From contig JAEKDP010000001.1 of the NCBI GenBank assembly GCA_016521575.1, positions 248,001-312,000 of the forward strand: a DNA stretch of 64,000 nucleotides, written 5' to 3'. This DNA comes from Rhodobacteraceae bacterium F11138. GTDB lineage: Bacteria; Pseudomonadota; Alphaproteobacteria; Rhodobacterales; Rhodobacteraceae. The position numbers and the translations under genes were made by a program. The stretch's first letter is position 1. Each line of letters opens with the position of its first letter. The notes under the pieces were generated by a model that saw only the letters and a program-made list of their open reading frames with translations, was not told the DNA's origin and searched no databases. Positions 1-9,182 of this stretch are shown piece by piece.

Positions 1-162
1 CACGAAAGTGAACGGATCAACGATGCCGGGCTCAACGATCACCAAAGGCTGTCGGACCGCGATCCCCCGGAACGGATTGCCGAAAAACTGGCCAGGTTCA
101 TGGGAATTCCGCACAATGAAGCGTTGGACATTGCGGCCACGCAACAGCTGCTGGCAGATTAA
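1..162 (+). CDS. C-terminal end of an unidentified protein (5' truncated by window)
   Basis: Frame 1 is open from the first base to a TAA at 160-162 and gives 53 residues ending ATQQLLAD. It is polar and probably helical, with no membrane segment. It converges on pssA with only 12 bases between the two stops. I do not recognise the family; the fragment is too short to assign. Confidence 0.5.
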   Translation, partial: HESERINDAGLNDHQRLSDRDPPERIAEKLARFMGIPHNEALDIAATQQLLAD

Positions 163-174
163 GCGTCGGCGCGG

Positions 175-924
175 TCAGGAGTCATTTTGCAACCGGCTCC
201 GGCTGATCCAGGCCCACAGAACACTGGCCGCATAGGCCAGATCCAGCACGACGAGCGTGGCCCATGTTCTGGTCAACAGGGCCGCCGCCAGAAAGGCAAA
301 ACCCAGCAGCAGAAACTTGACGTTGGTGCGGGACACCCGCGCACGTTTGAACGAATAGGTCGGAATACGGCTGATCATCAGCAGTCCGACGCAAACCATG
401 TAAAACGCCACCACGCCGCGCGGGATCAGTTCCGGGTCGTCAAACAGGAATGACAGGAACATCGGCAGCAGGACAAGAAAGGCCCCGGCCGGCGCCGGGA
501 CGCCGACGAAACGATTGCTCTGCTTGCCGCTCAGTTCCGATTTGCTGTCGATGTTGAACCGGGCCAGCCGCATCACACAGCTGATCCCGAAAATCAGCAC
601 GGCGATCCATCCGCCGCTGTTGGTGCCTTGCAGCGCCCAGGCATAGACCACCAGAGCCGGCGCAACGCCGAAATTCACGCAATCCGCCAGCGAATCCAGT
701 TCGGCCCCGATCTGGGATTCCGATTTCAGCAACCGTGCCAGCTTGCCGTCCAGCCCGTCCAGCACACAGGCAACCAGAATCAACACGACCGCCGTCTGAA
801 ACTGGCTTTCAAAGCCGAACCGGATGGCGGACATACCGGCGCAGATGGCGGCAATCGTGACAATATTCGGCAGCAACATGACAACAGGCATGTCCGGGCG
901 TTGCTGCGGCGAGCCCTGCTTCAT
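175..924 (-). CDS. pssA: CDP-diacylglycerol-serine O-phosphatidyltransferase
   Basis: 249 residues. It makes phosphatidylserine from CDP-diacylglycerol and L-serine at the inner membrane. The CDP-alcohol phosphatidyltransferase signature is clear: DGLDGKLARLL, then G and two further Asp residues in GAELDSLAD (about residues 57-82). Several hydrophobic segments follow, as expected for the membrane-embedded family. It lies 3 bases downstream of psd on the same strand, so the two consecutive steps of phosphatidylethanolamine synthesis are probably co-transcribed. Confidence 0.95.
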   Translation of the reverse strand: MKQGSPQQRPDMPVVMLLPNIVTIAAICAGMSAIRFGFESQFQTAVVLILVACVLDGLDGKLARLLKSESQIGAELDSLADCVNFGVAPALVVYAWALQGTNSGGWIAVLIFGISCVMRLARFNIDSKSELSGKQSNRFVGVPAPAGAFLVLLPMFLSFLFDDPELIPRGVVAFYMVCVGLLMISRIPTYSFKRARVSRTNVKFLLLGFAFLAAALLTRTWATLVVLDLAYAASVLWAWISRSRLQNDS

Positions 925-927
925 CGT

Positions 928-1620
928 CTAGGCCGTTCGCCCGGAGCGCGCAGGCTCGGTCCCGGTCAGATCGGCCAGAACGGTTTCCCCGGCGACCATG
1001 GTTTGTCCGACACTGACCATCGGGGCGACGCCGTCGGGCAGATAGACATCCAGACGCGACCCGAAACGGATAAGACCGAACCGTTCGCCAGTCATGATCG
1101 GCTGACCCTGCGAAACAAAGCAGACGATACGCCGCGCAACCAGACCGGCGATCTGAACCACCGCGATCTGACGCTGATCGGGCATGGTGATGCACAGGCT
1201 GTTGCGCTCGTTGTCATCGCTTGCCTTGTCCAGCGACGCGTTGAAGAATTTCCCGGGCCGATAGGCCACCGCGGATATCTCACCCTCGACCGGCGCGCGG
1301 TTCACATGGCAGTTGAACACATTCATGAACACGCTGACACGGGTCAGGGGCTGATCCGGCATGCCCAGTTCCGCGGGCGGGACCGCAGGCTCGATCAATG
1401 AAACGACACCATCGGCCGGGCTGACGACCAGCCCCTCGCGTATCGGGGTTGTGCGTTTCGGATCGCGAAAGAAATAGTAGCACCAGACCGTCAGCCCGAC
1501 CCCGATCCATCCCAATTCCTCGGTGATCAGAAACAACAGGGCTGATACCACCGCGAATGCGGCGACAAAGGGGATGCCCTCGCGGTGCATCGGTTTGATA
1601 AATGTTCCGAGCATGGTCAT
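928..1620 (-). CDS. psd: Phosphatidylserine decarboxylase (short, archaeal-type length)
   Basis: 230 residues. It converts phosphatidylserine to phosphatidylethanolamine. The Gly-Ser at which the proenzyme cleaves itself to form the pyruvoyl cofactor is in the C-terminal part ([12 protein letters not shown]). The N-terminus has hydrophobic stretches (about residues 18-48) that should anchor it to the membrane, and the motif FNCHVNRAP is typical of the family. It is the first gene of the psd-pssA pair. A second in-frame ATG two codons in could be the real start. Confidence 0.95.
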   Translation of the reverse strand: MTMLGTFIKPMHREGIPFVAAFAVVSALLFLITEELGWIGVGLTVWCYYFFRDPKRTTPIREGLVVSPADGVVSLIEPAVPPAELGMPDQPLTRVSVFMNVFNCHVNRAPVEGEISAVAYRPGKFFNASLDKASDDNERNSLCITMPDQRQIAVVQIAGLVARRIVCFVSQGQPIMTGERFGLIRFGSRLDVYLPDGVAPMVSVGQTMVAGETVLADLTGTEPARSGRTA

Positions 1621-1693
1621 CGTGGATCCAATCGCTTTTGGTGCCGCAACTTCCTAGCCCAGTCCAGCGGCCCTGTACAACGTACTTGTCACG

Positions 1694-2338
1694 TCACTTT
1701 TGCCGTCGGCCGCCCAACCATTGACGCAAACGCCCCCGCCGTTCTGCCACCGCTTCGCCGGCCGCATCCATGCTGTCGCCCAGATCTTCCAGCACCGGAT
1801 CGATCCGGGCTCGGCGGAATCGCCGCCACCGCACCCAAACGGCCCAGAAAACGGCGGCCAGAATGGTCAGGAAGATGATGTTGAACCATGGAATCAGCCG
1901 CACGTCCGGGTCCTGAATCTGACGAATTCCGACCGCATTGGGATAGATCGAAATCAACTCGTTCCGCCAGCCATAGTGCCGGATCACAACCCATTTCGGG
2001 TTCTCTGCGGTTGATTTCAGATCGACGGCTTCGGCCTGAAGGTTCGAACTGTTGACCTTGAAATACGGCGGCCAGCTCCATCCTGTGTCCTCATTGCGAT
2101 AGACCATTACCTTGCCGTTTTTCAATCTCGTCTGGATGAAAAAGACGTCCCGGCTTTCCGCGGCCGCGTTGCTGCCGACATCCCGAGTGGCCCAGAACCA
2201 GCGATTCCCGCCCGGATCGATTCGCTTTTCATACGTGTCCGTGATCCGCCCGATGTCCTGCTGCGGCAGGGTATAGTGCAAGACCGAGGCGAGAAATCCC
2301 CAGAACACCAGGATAAACACCCATTTGACATAGACCAT
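1694..2338 (-). CDS. DUF1523 family membrane-anchored protein
   Basis: 214 residues, function unknown. One hydrophobic segment lies at the N-terminus (about 5-24) and a second near residues 146-166, followed by a basic Arg-rich tail. The middle carries WFWATRDVG and a run about VYRNEDTGWSWPPYFK, which I recall as characteristic of DUF1523 proteins in Rhodobacteraceae. An AGGGG ribosome site precedes the ATG. It reads toward psd but is separated by about 70 bases. The family name is from memory and the function is open. Confidence 0.75.
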   Translation of the reverse strand: MVYVKWVFILVFWGFLASVLHYTLPQQDIGRITDTYEKRIDPGGNRWFWATRDVGSNAAAESRDVFFIQTRLKNGKVMVYRNEDTGWSWPPYFKVNSSNLQAEAVDLKSTAENPKWVVIRHYGWRNELISIYPNAVGIRQIQDPDVRLIPWFNIIFLTILAAVFWAVWVRWRRFRRARIDPVLEDLGDSMDAAGEAVAERRGRLRQWLGGRRQK

Positions 2339-2729
2339 CGGTCAGCCCCTCAGTTGAGAGGTGTTACATAGACCAGGATCAAGACGAGGGACAGAGGCGC
2401 CGCACGGACTTGTGGGATTCATTTTCCGCCACGGTCAGCAGAGCCCGGAACCCGCAGCGGAACGCATTTAGCCGCAGACCCGAACTGAGATGAACAATTC
2501 ACCGACACCACGGCGAACAGCAGCATCGGCACCGCATAGCTGAACGGAATTGGTCTTGTCACATGACGCATGGATCTCAGGGAACAGCGCGCCAAGGCCC
2601 ACATGAAACAATAGCCCAGGATGCTTGCAGGCACGCTGACGTGCCACAGATAGCGCCAGTTGCCACCGACCCGGAGCCGCCCTCATGCCCCAATTCGCGC
2701 GGCCAAGCCTGCACTGGATATCAGTGCTT
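2339..2729. other. 391-base gap without a convincing gene
   Basis: No well-supported gene. On the minus strand one frame stays open with coding-like composition from about 2679 to 2419. It would start with a Trp-rich stretch (NWRYLWH) followed by two hydrophobic runs, but an in-frame TGA separates it from the nearest good ATG at 2735-2733. It may be a decayed small membrane protein. A second overlapping minus-strand frame (2468-2764) runs into the 3' end of the next gene and looks like a shadow. Confidence 0.4.
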
Positions 2730-4967
2730 TCATTCGGTACGCCGGGTTTCTTCAGTAAATTCAAGCAATTCTACGAGCTGCGATCGGGCGCTTTGGCTTT
2801 CGTCCAGCAGCGCGCGTGCCTGTGCCAGAGGTGTCTGTGGCAATGACTCCATGTCCTTTTCCAGCAGTTGACTGGAAACTTCAGCCATCCTTGCATAGGG
2901 TGAACTTTGGTCGTCCACGCCGGTTTCCCAATCTTCACCCAGCCAAAGATCTCGGGCAGCTTCAGCGTTCATCTCCGCATCCCGAAAAACCTGACCCGCA
3001 AGCCGGTGATCGCCGTTCTGGGCCATCGCTTGTGCCCTGAGCCGGACTGCCTCCGGACCTTGTACGCTCAGCAACTCAACCAACGCGCGATGAGGAAGAT
3101 TCAAAGCCAAAGCGGCTTCGGCTCGCATCAGCTTTCGTTCCGGAGCGACCTGTTGACTGCCAGAGGACGCAAGCAATGTCAGTGCGGGCTCTGCAAACCC
3201 CAGATCGATCAACCTGCGCGCCAGTTTATTGGTGAGTTCCGTGGGCAGTTTTGTATCGGGATCAGAGATCACGGAAAGACCGATCTTAAGAAAAGCTACA
3301 TCGCCCGCGTTTTCAGCAAGAAGATACAACAGCGGTATCAATGCTTGCCTTGTGTCTGTCTTCGGGTCTCGGCGTTGCAGAGTCTGATAAGCTTCATATG
3401 CAGTTTCGAAATCACCTGACAAGGCCAACGCAACGGTGCGTGTACGCTGCAGATCATCGCCAAGGTCGGTACCACGGTATTCTGCCGCGTATGATGCGGC
3501 CAATAGATGCATATCAGGCGCGACCGGCATACGTTCGCGCCAATGAGTATCTACTAGTTCAATCAAAGCCTGTGGCGAGAACTCGGAATCGGTGTCGATC
3601 ACTTCCGCCATTTTCGCCGCCGCAGCTTCGGCATCCCCATGAGATTTATCAATGGCAGCGCTGGCGAAGTTCTGATCGGGCTGCGGCGTTTCTTCCGAGA
3701 TCTCGATCTTCCGCAAGATCGCCGAAGCCAACTCCAATTCGTCGACATCAGTAAAGATGCGACTCAGGCGCGGACCCAGGTGAGATCGCAAATGTCCGGG
3801 CAAGCGAGAGAACGCCCGGGCAACGGCATCGGTATTGGCGTCCCACGCCTGTTTCGGGTTGGATAGCACGGCCCACATTGCGACATCTGTTTCGCAATTC
3901 TGCTGGTTCACAAAGGCGGAATGTTGAGATGTGTCACGATTGTCCAGAACATCGGCCATCGCCAGCATCACGTCGGTGTTCTCGACAGTATCCGAAGCAA
4001 GACCGATAGCTTCCCGTGCCTCTGCACCAAAGCCATAATACAAGTAGGCCTTCGCCAGATCCGCCACCGCTTCTGAGTTCAGGCGATCGAACTCGCTGTA
4101 CAGATTGGCGCGCAGGTTTCCAATTCTGTTCGCAAATTCTGCATCCTGACCCCAGTTCTGGACTCCAACCGCAGTCGGGTCCAAACATTCTTTTTCTTTC
4201 TGAAACCGGGATACAGAGTCCGAAATACGTGCGAATTCTTCATCCACAACGGTCATTGCCGAAACATTCCCGGACGCACGCTCAGGCATCTCGTTTGATG
4301 TTACAGAAATTGCGGCACCCTCGATTTCCGGCGCTTCAAGAATCGGTTGTATTGGTGACAGCAGCCCTTGTTCGCTCGCGCGCCCGATTTGTTCCAGCAA
4401 CCTGAGCTCCGACCTGTTGAGCCCGGAGGTTTCAGCGCCCTGCAAAGCAACCACTGCCGGCGCAAGGTTCTCGCCAGCGTCCGGCGCAGGATCAATCTGC
4501 AATGGCAATTTCATATCCGGTACGCTTTGAGAGCCATACGCTTGATTGAAGCGGTAAGAATGGCGCCCCAGATGCAAGGGTTGTGGCAGTTTCAGTACTT
4601 TCTCTGGTGGTTCGTCCCGTATATCCACAACCAACATTCTGCTTGAATGGTTGAAGCCGACAACACCGCAGTCGCAAGCCAGTTCCAGATTCAGCACCCC
4701 GCCTTCCTCTGTTTGCGCCAAACTGAGCAACCGTTTCTTACGAATGCGCTGAAACACCTGCCGCGTGTCAAACCGAACCCCAGGCAGAGCCAGGCGAACA
4801 GCCGCGTTCTGGTCGGCCTGATCTATCGACCATTCAGCGCCGGCCGGAATGTACAGAACCAGGCGCGTGAAAGTATCGTGTTCACCCGAGCGCACCGATA
4901 TCGTTTGCGCAGTCGCCGTCGATACAATCAGCGTCAATAGAACTGAAATGACGATGGTCGGTTTCAT
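2730..4967 (-). CDS. Large periplasmic protein in motility operon, AMIN-like N-terminus plus TPR-like helices
   Basis: 745 residues, no family name recognised. A signal peptide is clear at residues 1-20 (cleavage after TATA). Residues about 21-118 form a beta-rich segment (FTRLVLYIPAGAEWSI, RMLVVDIRDEPPE) resembling AMIN domains, which bind peptidoglycan or septal components. The rest is mainly Ala/Leu-rich helical pairs of TPR type, such as LAKAYLYYGFGAEAREAIG. The start overlaps the motA stop in ATGA, so it is translationally coupled to the stator gene. Position and architecture suggest a periplasmic stator or flagellar-structure partner comparable in role to rhizobial MotC; homology is not shown. 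Confidence 0.8.
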   Translation of the reverse strand: MKPTIVISVLLTLIVSTATAQTISVRSGEHDTFTRLVLYIPAGAEWSIDQADQNAAVRLALPGVRFDTRQVFQRIRKKRLLSLAQTEEGGVLNLELACDCGVVGFNHSSRMLVVDIRDEPPEKVLKLPQPLHLGRHSYRFNQAYGSQSVPDMKLPLQIDPAPDAGENLAPAVVALQGAETSGLNRSELRLLEQIGRASEQGLLSPIQPILEAPEIEGAAISVTSNEMPERASGNVSAMTVVDEEFARISDSVSRFQKEKECLDPTAVGVQNWGQDAEFANRIGNLRANLYSEFDRLNSEAVADLAKAYLYYGFGAEAREAIGLASDTVENTDVMLAMADVLDNRDTSQHSAFVNQQNCETDVAMWAVLSNPKQAWDANTDAVARAFSRLPGHLRSHLGPRLSRIFTDVDELELASAILRKIEISEETPQPDQNFASAAIDKSHGDAEAAAAKMAEVIDTDSEFSPQALIELVDTHWRERMPVAPDMHLLAASYAAEYRGTDLGDDLQRTRTVALALSGDFETAYEAYQTLQRRDPKTDTRQALIPLLYLLAENAGDVAFLKIGLSVISDPDTKLPTELTNKLARRLIDLGFAEPALTLLASSGSQQVAPERKLMRAEAALALNLPHRALVELLSVQGPEAVRLRAQAMAQNGDHRLAGQVFRDAEMNAEAARDLWLGEDWETGVDDQSSPYARMAEVSSQLLEKDMESLPQTPLAQARALLDESQSARSQLVELLEFTEETRRTE

Positions 4968-5833
4968 GCAGCATCCTGCTTGACGGCTTTCAGGGCTTCT
5001 TCGAGATCGGAGAACTTCGGTCGGTAGTGCGCCGGAGCGTTCTGTCGCCCGACCTCGATGCAGATGGCTGCGGCGTGATTGTGAAGATTGGCGATCAGGA
5101 CTTCACGGATCAAAAGATAAAAATGACTGTCTTCTTCAACCACCGTTTTGACCTTGGCTGCGAATGGGCCGACCAGACCGTAGGCCAAGAAGACGCCAAG
5201 AAAGGTTCCGACCAGCGCACCACCGATCAGTTTGCCCAATACTTCCGGAGGCTGATCGATGGACCCCATGGTTTTGATTACGCCCAGAACAGCAGCAACA
5301 ATGCCGAGCGCGGGCAACCCATCCGCAACGGTCTGCAAAGCATGGCTGGAATGCAGGGCGTGGTGCAGATTGACGTCCATGCGCTTGTCCAGAACCTCTT
5401 CGACTTGATGCGGGTCGTCATAGTTCATCGCGGCGGAACGCATCGTGTCGCAAATCAGATTGACCGCTTCCTGATCGGCCTGAATCTTGGGGTATTTCGA
5501 GAACAGCGAAGACGTATCCGGGTCTTCGATATGCTGTTCGACCTCGACGGGACTCTGGCGGGCGATTCGAATCAACGCAAACAGCAGACATAGCAGGTCC
5601 CGGTAATCTTCGGGCTTCCATTTCGGCCCCTTGAAGACTTTCGCGATATCCTTCGCCGTATGTTTGATGGCCGACATGTCGTTGCTGATCAGAAACGCGC
5701 CGGTCGCTGCGCCACCGATCATGATCATTTCAAACGGCAAGGTTTTCAGAATGATGGCCATCTTGCCGCCAGCAAGCAAATAGCCGCCGAACACCATCCC
5801 GAAAATTGTGACAATGCCGATAATGCCGATCAT
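4964..5833 (-). CDS. motA: Flagellar motor stator protein MotA
   Basis: 289 residues, the usual MotA length. Two hydrophobic segments lie at the N-terminus (about 1-20 and 31-50). A cytoplasmic loop with the conserved charged stretch follows, then two more segments (about 170-190 and 200-222) around LPALGIVAAVLGVIKTMGS and FLGVFLAYGLVGP. It forms the proton channel of the stator with MotB, which is not in this window. A GGAG ribosome site precedes the ATG. It lies 79 bases downstream of the motE-like gene and is coupled to the 745-residue gene. Confidence 0.95.
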   Translation of the reverse strand: MIGIIGIVTIFGMVFGGYLLAGGKMAIILKTLPFEMIMIGGAATGAFLISNDMSAIKHTAKDIAKVFKGPKWKPEDYRDLLCLLFALIRIARQSPVEVEQHIEDPDTSSLFSKYPKIQADQEAVNLICDTMRSAAMNYDDPHQVEEVLDKRMDVNLHHALHSSHALQTVADGLPALGIVAAVLGVIKTMGSIDQPPEVLGKLIGGALVGTFLGVFLAYGLVGPFAAKVKTVVEEDSHFYLLIREVLIANLHNHAAAICIEVGRQNAPAHYRPKFSDLEEALKAVKQDAA

Positions 5834-5912
5834 CTTGCGTCTCCGTACTGTATCATCAACTTGCTGCAGTCTGCGGTATTCGCCTTAACAAACCTTGAGT
5901 TTGCTTACGGTT

Positions 5913-6524
5913 TCAGTCGGTCGGAACAGATGCGTTTCGCCCGGCCAGGACAACGCTGATGGAATAGGCCGCCATCGGGCTCAGGCCGGCCATGATTTCC
6001 GCAGCGGCTTCGGGTTTCATCCGGGCAAGAAAGCCTGCGGCGAACTGTGGATCCATCTCTTCAAATAGTGCTGCGGATTGTTTGGCCTTCATTTTCTCGT
6101 AGACGATTGTCAGCGCCGATATGTCGTCTTCCGAGGCGCTGTCGGCCAGGGACAGGGTCTCGGACAGCTGGCGTTCCGCCACCTTCAAGGCCGTGAGCCT
6201 TTCATCTATCGCTTTTTGGGCGATTTCGAGCGTTTTCATCCGATCCTCAACCTGTTTTTCGCGAGACTTCAGGACCGCTTCTCTTTGCTGGAACGCCGCA
6301 AGAAGGGCCTGAAAGTCCTCGGACGTGGACAGGTTCTGGGAATCGGGGCGGCCAGGTTCGGGTGCGGGATCCTGCATTTCATCAACACCCGAGTCCCGCG
6401 CAAGCGCGGGTCCAGCCTGCAACATGATGCGCATCGATGCCGAACCGATCATGAGGATGGAAATCACCAGAAGCGCGCTACTGCGGATCCGGGGCTTGCG
6501 CGTCTTTTTCGACCTGCGGATCAT
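5913..6524 (-). CDS. MotE-like flagellar protein (coiled coil plus MgtE-N-type domain)
   Basis: 203 residues. A basic N-terminus is followed by one membrane or signal segment (about 16-38). A long coiled coil spans about residues 72-120 (QREAVLKSREKQVEDRMKTL). The C-terminal helical domain with MDPQFAAGFLARM and MKPEAAAEIMAGL resembles the MgtE N-terminal domain of MotE and FliG-like proteins. MotE proteins assist periplasmic stator components in alphaproteobacteria, which fits its place between fliL and motA. The start overlaps the preceding stop in ATGA. Confidence 0.8.
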   Translation of the reverse strand: MIRRSKKTRKPRIRSSALLVISILMIGSASMRIMLQAGPALARDSGVDEMQDPAPEPGRPDSQNLSTSEDFQALLAAFQQREAVLKSREKQVEDRMKTLEIAQKAIDERLTALKVAERQLSETLSLADSASEDDISALTIVYEKMKAKQSAALFEEMDPQFAAGFLARMKPEAAAEIMAGLSPMAAYSISVVLAGRNASVPTD

Positions 6525-6943
6525 TGTTGCATTCCCTGCGACGCGCGATCATGGCGCATGAACATGGGCCCGGCTTTGGTCGCGACAGTCGGCTGTTCCG
6601 GCTGGGGCTCCGCCGTTTGTACAGCTTCCACACCTTCCACTTCAGGCTCGGGTTGCGGTTCGGGCATATCGTGCATGGATGCCATCATAAGCTCCAACCG
6701 GGCTGCGACTGATTCTGCGCGCCCGGTCAATTCGGTCAGCGACGCATTCGACGTGTCCGCCGCGTCCCGTGCGGCGACCAGAGTCTTGTTCAGGTCATCC
6801 ACTTGCGCAGACAGGACCGCAACGGCGCCGCCGACGCCTTGTTCCAGGTTGTTGAACCGGTTCAACCGACGTGCAAGGACGAAACAATAGAACCCCGCGC
6901 CAAGCGCGCCGGCAACCATGAGTATATCTGCAATCAGTTCCAC
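6521..6943 (-). CDS. Small membrane-anchored flagellar-operon protein (DUF6468/PflI-like)
   Basis: 140 residues. One N-terminal membrane segment (about 4-24) is followed by a basic RRLNRF patch and a helical, coiled-coil-prone region to about residue 95, then a Pro/Glu-rich tail. Alphaproteobacterial flagellar operons commonly carry such a protein, listed as DUF6468 or PflI-like; I make that link from layout and memory, not a search. It sits 9 bases after fliL and overlaps the motE-like gene by 4, so all are one transcript. Confidence 0.65.
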   Translation of the reverse strand: MELIADILMVAGALGAGFYCFVLARRLNRFNNLEQGVGGAVAVLSAQVDDLNKTLVAARDAADTSNASLTELTGRAESVAARLELMMASMHDMPEPQPEPEVEGVEAVQTAEPQPEQPTVATKAGPMFMRHDRASQGMQQ

Positions 6944-6952
6944 AAGTTTCTC

Positions 6953-7441
6953 CTAGTTCAGTACAAATTCCATGATCAGAAGATCACGAATCCGACCCTT
7001 GCCGACCACGATCTGCACGCGGCGCAACATCTGCGCACGCAAGCGGGTCAGGGCCAAAGGATCTTCGAAATCTTCCAACCGGAGTGCTCTGAGATAGCTG
7101 TTCAGGACATCCACGATTCGTGGCAGCACATGCTCGACATCCGATTGATGGGCCGAAACAACTTCGAGCTGCGCGCGAAATCTCAGATGCTGGACATGTT
7201 GCCCGCCGGTCAACGATATTAGAATGGGCTCGATTTCAACAAACGCGATATCTGGCAATGCTTCCACATGGTCGGAAGAAGCGGCTGTCAGATCCGCGTC
7301 CCCATGCGATGACAACAGGCCCGAAGCCACTGCATAGAACCCGCCACCGGCCCCCAAAAGAGCAAGTACGAGCCCCAGAATCATGGGCAGTTTCTTGGAC
7401 TTGGCCGGTTCTACGGGCGGCTCGGCTACAGCATCGGACAT
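6953..7441 (-). CDS. fliL: Flagellar basal body-associated protein FliL
   Basis: About 162 residues from the ATG at 7441. FliL is a single-pass inner-membrane protein that surrounds the stator and supports torque. A Lys-rich cytoplasmic head is followed by a Gly/Ala membrane segment (PMILGLVLALLGAGGGFYAV) and a periplasmic domain ending in IRDLLIMEFVLN, typical of FliL C-termini. An ATG at 7474 is also in frame, but its GGG lies only two bases upstream; the start at 7441 has GGGGA at better spacing. It is the first gene of the minus-strand arm, divergent from fliF. Confidence 0.9.
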   Translation of the reverse strand: MSDAVAEPPVEPAKSKKLPMILGLVLALLGAGGGFYAVASGLLSSHGDADLTAASSDHVEALPDIAFVEIEPILISLTGGQHVQHLRFRAQLEVVSAHQSDVEHVLPRIVDVLNSYLRALRLEDFEDPLALTRLRAQMLRRVQIVVGKGRIRDLLIMEFVLN

Positions 7442-7487
7442 GGTGGTCCCCATCGTTTCGTTGAGCTTCTTCATAACCCTGCAGGAA

Positions 7488-7502
7488 CTAACCGATTGTT
7501 AA
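7488..7502. promoter_or_regulatory. Candidate CtrA box between fliL and fliF
   Basis: The sequence CTAA-N7-TTAA (TTAA-N7-TTAG on the minus strand) differs by one base from the CtrA consensus TTAA-N7-TTAA. CtrA controls motility genes in many Rhodobacteraceae. The site lies between the two divergent flagellar arms, upstream of both likely starts. One near-match in an AT-richer spacer can arise by chance. Confidence 0.4.
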
Positions 7503-7562
7503 GGCCAATCGACCAAACATGGCGGAACGTTGGCAGAACGTCGACGATACGGAGAGGACATC

Positions 7563-9182
7563 GTGCAGCAGATCAAAACCGTGTGGGTTGGACTGGACAA
7601 GCGCAAGCAGCTGGTGATCGCTTTGGCCACCGTGGCCGTGCTTGTCGCCCTTGTGGTCATGTCGAGAATGGCAACGGCCCCAACCATGAAATTGTTATAT
7701 GCCGGGCTTGAAAGCGGCCCGGCAGGAGAAGTCGTCAGCGCGTTGGAACAGCGCGGAACGACGTTCGAAGTGCGTGGCGGGTCAATTTATGTGCCCGCGA
7801 ATCAGCGCGACGAACTGCGGATGACGCTGGCCAGCGAAGGGTTGCCGGCCAATGGCGGGCAGGGCTATGAGCTGCTCGATTCGCTTACCGGGTTCGGAAC
7901 GACCTCTCAGATGTTCGATGCCGCATATTGGCGCGCCAAGGAAGGCGAGCTGGCCCGCACGATCGTTGCCAGCCCCCATGTGGCGCATGCGCGTGTGCAT
8001 ATTGCCAACAATGGGTCCAGCCCCTTTCAACGCAGCGTAGAACCGACAGCATCCGTATCGGTGGTTCCCGCAGGTGCTCCGATCACGCCCGCCCAGGCAA
8101 ACGCCCTGCGTTTTCTGGTCGCGTCAGCGGTTGCCGGGCTGACCGTGGAAAATGTCGCAATCATCGATGCCAACGGCGCGCTGATCGGCCCGGCCGACAC
8201 GACGGCCGGCCCCAATTCGGCCGATGATCGGGCACAGCTGCTCAAGGAACGCATCCTGCGGCTGGTCGAGGCCCGTGTCGGGGCCGGCAATGCGGTGGTC
8301 GAAGTCAGTGTCGACACGGTGACACAGACCGAATCGATCCGCGAACGCCGATTTGATCCCGAAGGCCGGGTGGCCATCAGCACCGACACCGAAGAGCGGA
8401 CGGACTCGTCCAGAAACGCCGCGGGCGGCGACGTGACCGTGGCATCGAACCTGCCGGACGGAGACGAAGCCGCCGGTGAAGGGTCGCAGGCAAAAGCCAG
8501 CGAAATACGAGAGCGAATCAACTACGAAGTGTCCGAGACCGAACATGAAATCATTCGGGCACCGGGTGCGATCAAACGGCTGACCGTCGCTGTTCTTGTC
8601 AATGGTCTGGACACCCAGGCCGAGGACGGAACTCAGGTGTTTCAGGAACGCCCCGAAGAAGAGCTGTCGGCCCTGCGGGACCTGGTTGCATCCGCGGTTG
8701 GTTTCGACGCCGAGCGCGGAGACGTCATCACCATGAAGTCGATGGAACTGCCGCAGGCCGCCACGTTCGGGACACCAACCGGCGAAAGTTTCGCTCAAAG
8801 CCTGGATCTGGATGTGATGTCGCTGATCCAGATGGCTGCGCTGGCCTTGGTGGCGCTGATACTGGGGCTGTTTGTCGTACGTCCCATCCTGTCCAAACCT
8901 GCCGAACTTTCCGCTTCAGGCGTTGGCGCCCTGCCCCCCGTCAGCGACGGACCTTCCACGCAGTCAGGCCCGGTCCTGACCGGCGAAATCGCGGATGAAG
9001 CCGGCGAATACTCCGCCGCGCAGTTGGGCGCGCAGGCGGGAGAGGGCGACGCCGGTGTTCCCGCTCTTGCGGATGACGGCCCGTCGCCTGTCGAACGACT
9101 GCGGTCCATGATCGGCGAGCGCCAGGAAGAAACCGTTGAGATCCTGCGCAGCTGGCTCGAAGAAAATGAGGAGAACGCATAA
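7563..9182 (+). CDS. fliF: Flagellar MS-ring protein FliF
   Basis: About 539 residues from a GTG at 7563, chosen because GGAGAGG (7551-7557) sits just upstream; the frame also opens at a TTG at 7530 with no such site. FliF forms the MS ring in the inner membrane. One membrane segment is near the N-terminus (QLVIALATVAVLVALVVM) and a second near the C-terminus (MAALALVALILGLFVV). Between them lie the YscJ-like ring-building motifs (LLYAGLESGPAGEVVSALE). The acidic C-terminal tail (RSWLEENEENA) is the FliG-binding end. Overlaps the next gene as TAATG. Confidence 0.93.
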   Translation: MQQIKTVWVGLDKRKQLVIALATVAVLVALVVMSRMATAPTMKLLYAGLESGPAGEVVSALEQRGTTFEVRGGSIYVPANQRDELRMTLASEGLPANGGQGYELLDSLTGFGTTSQMFDAAYWRAKEGELARTIVASPHVAHARVHIANNGSSPFQRSVEPTASVSVVPAGAPITPAQANALRFLVASAVAGLTVENVAIIDANGALIGPADTTAGPNSADDRAQLLKERILRLVEARVGAGNAVVEVSVDTVTQTESIRERRFDPEGRVAISTDTEERTDSSRNAAGGDVTVASNLPDGDEAAGEGSQAKASEIRERINYEVSETEHEIIRAPGAIKRLTVAVLVNGLDTQAEDGTQVFQERPEEELSALRDLVASAVGFDAERGDVITMKSMELPQAATFGTPTGESFAQSLDLDVMSLIQMAALALVALILGLFVVRPILSKPAELSASGVGALPPVSDGPSTQSGPVLTGEIADEAGEYSAAQLGAQAGEGDAGVPALADDGPSPVERLRSMIGERQEETVEILRSWLEENEENA

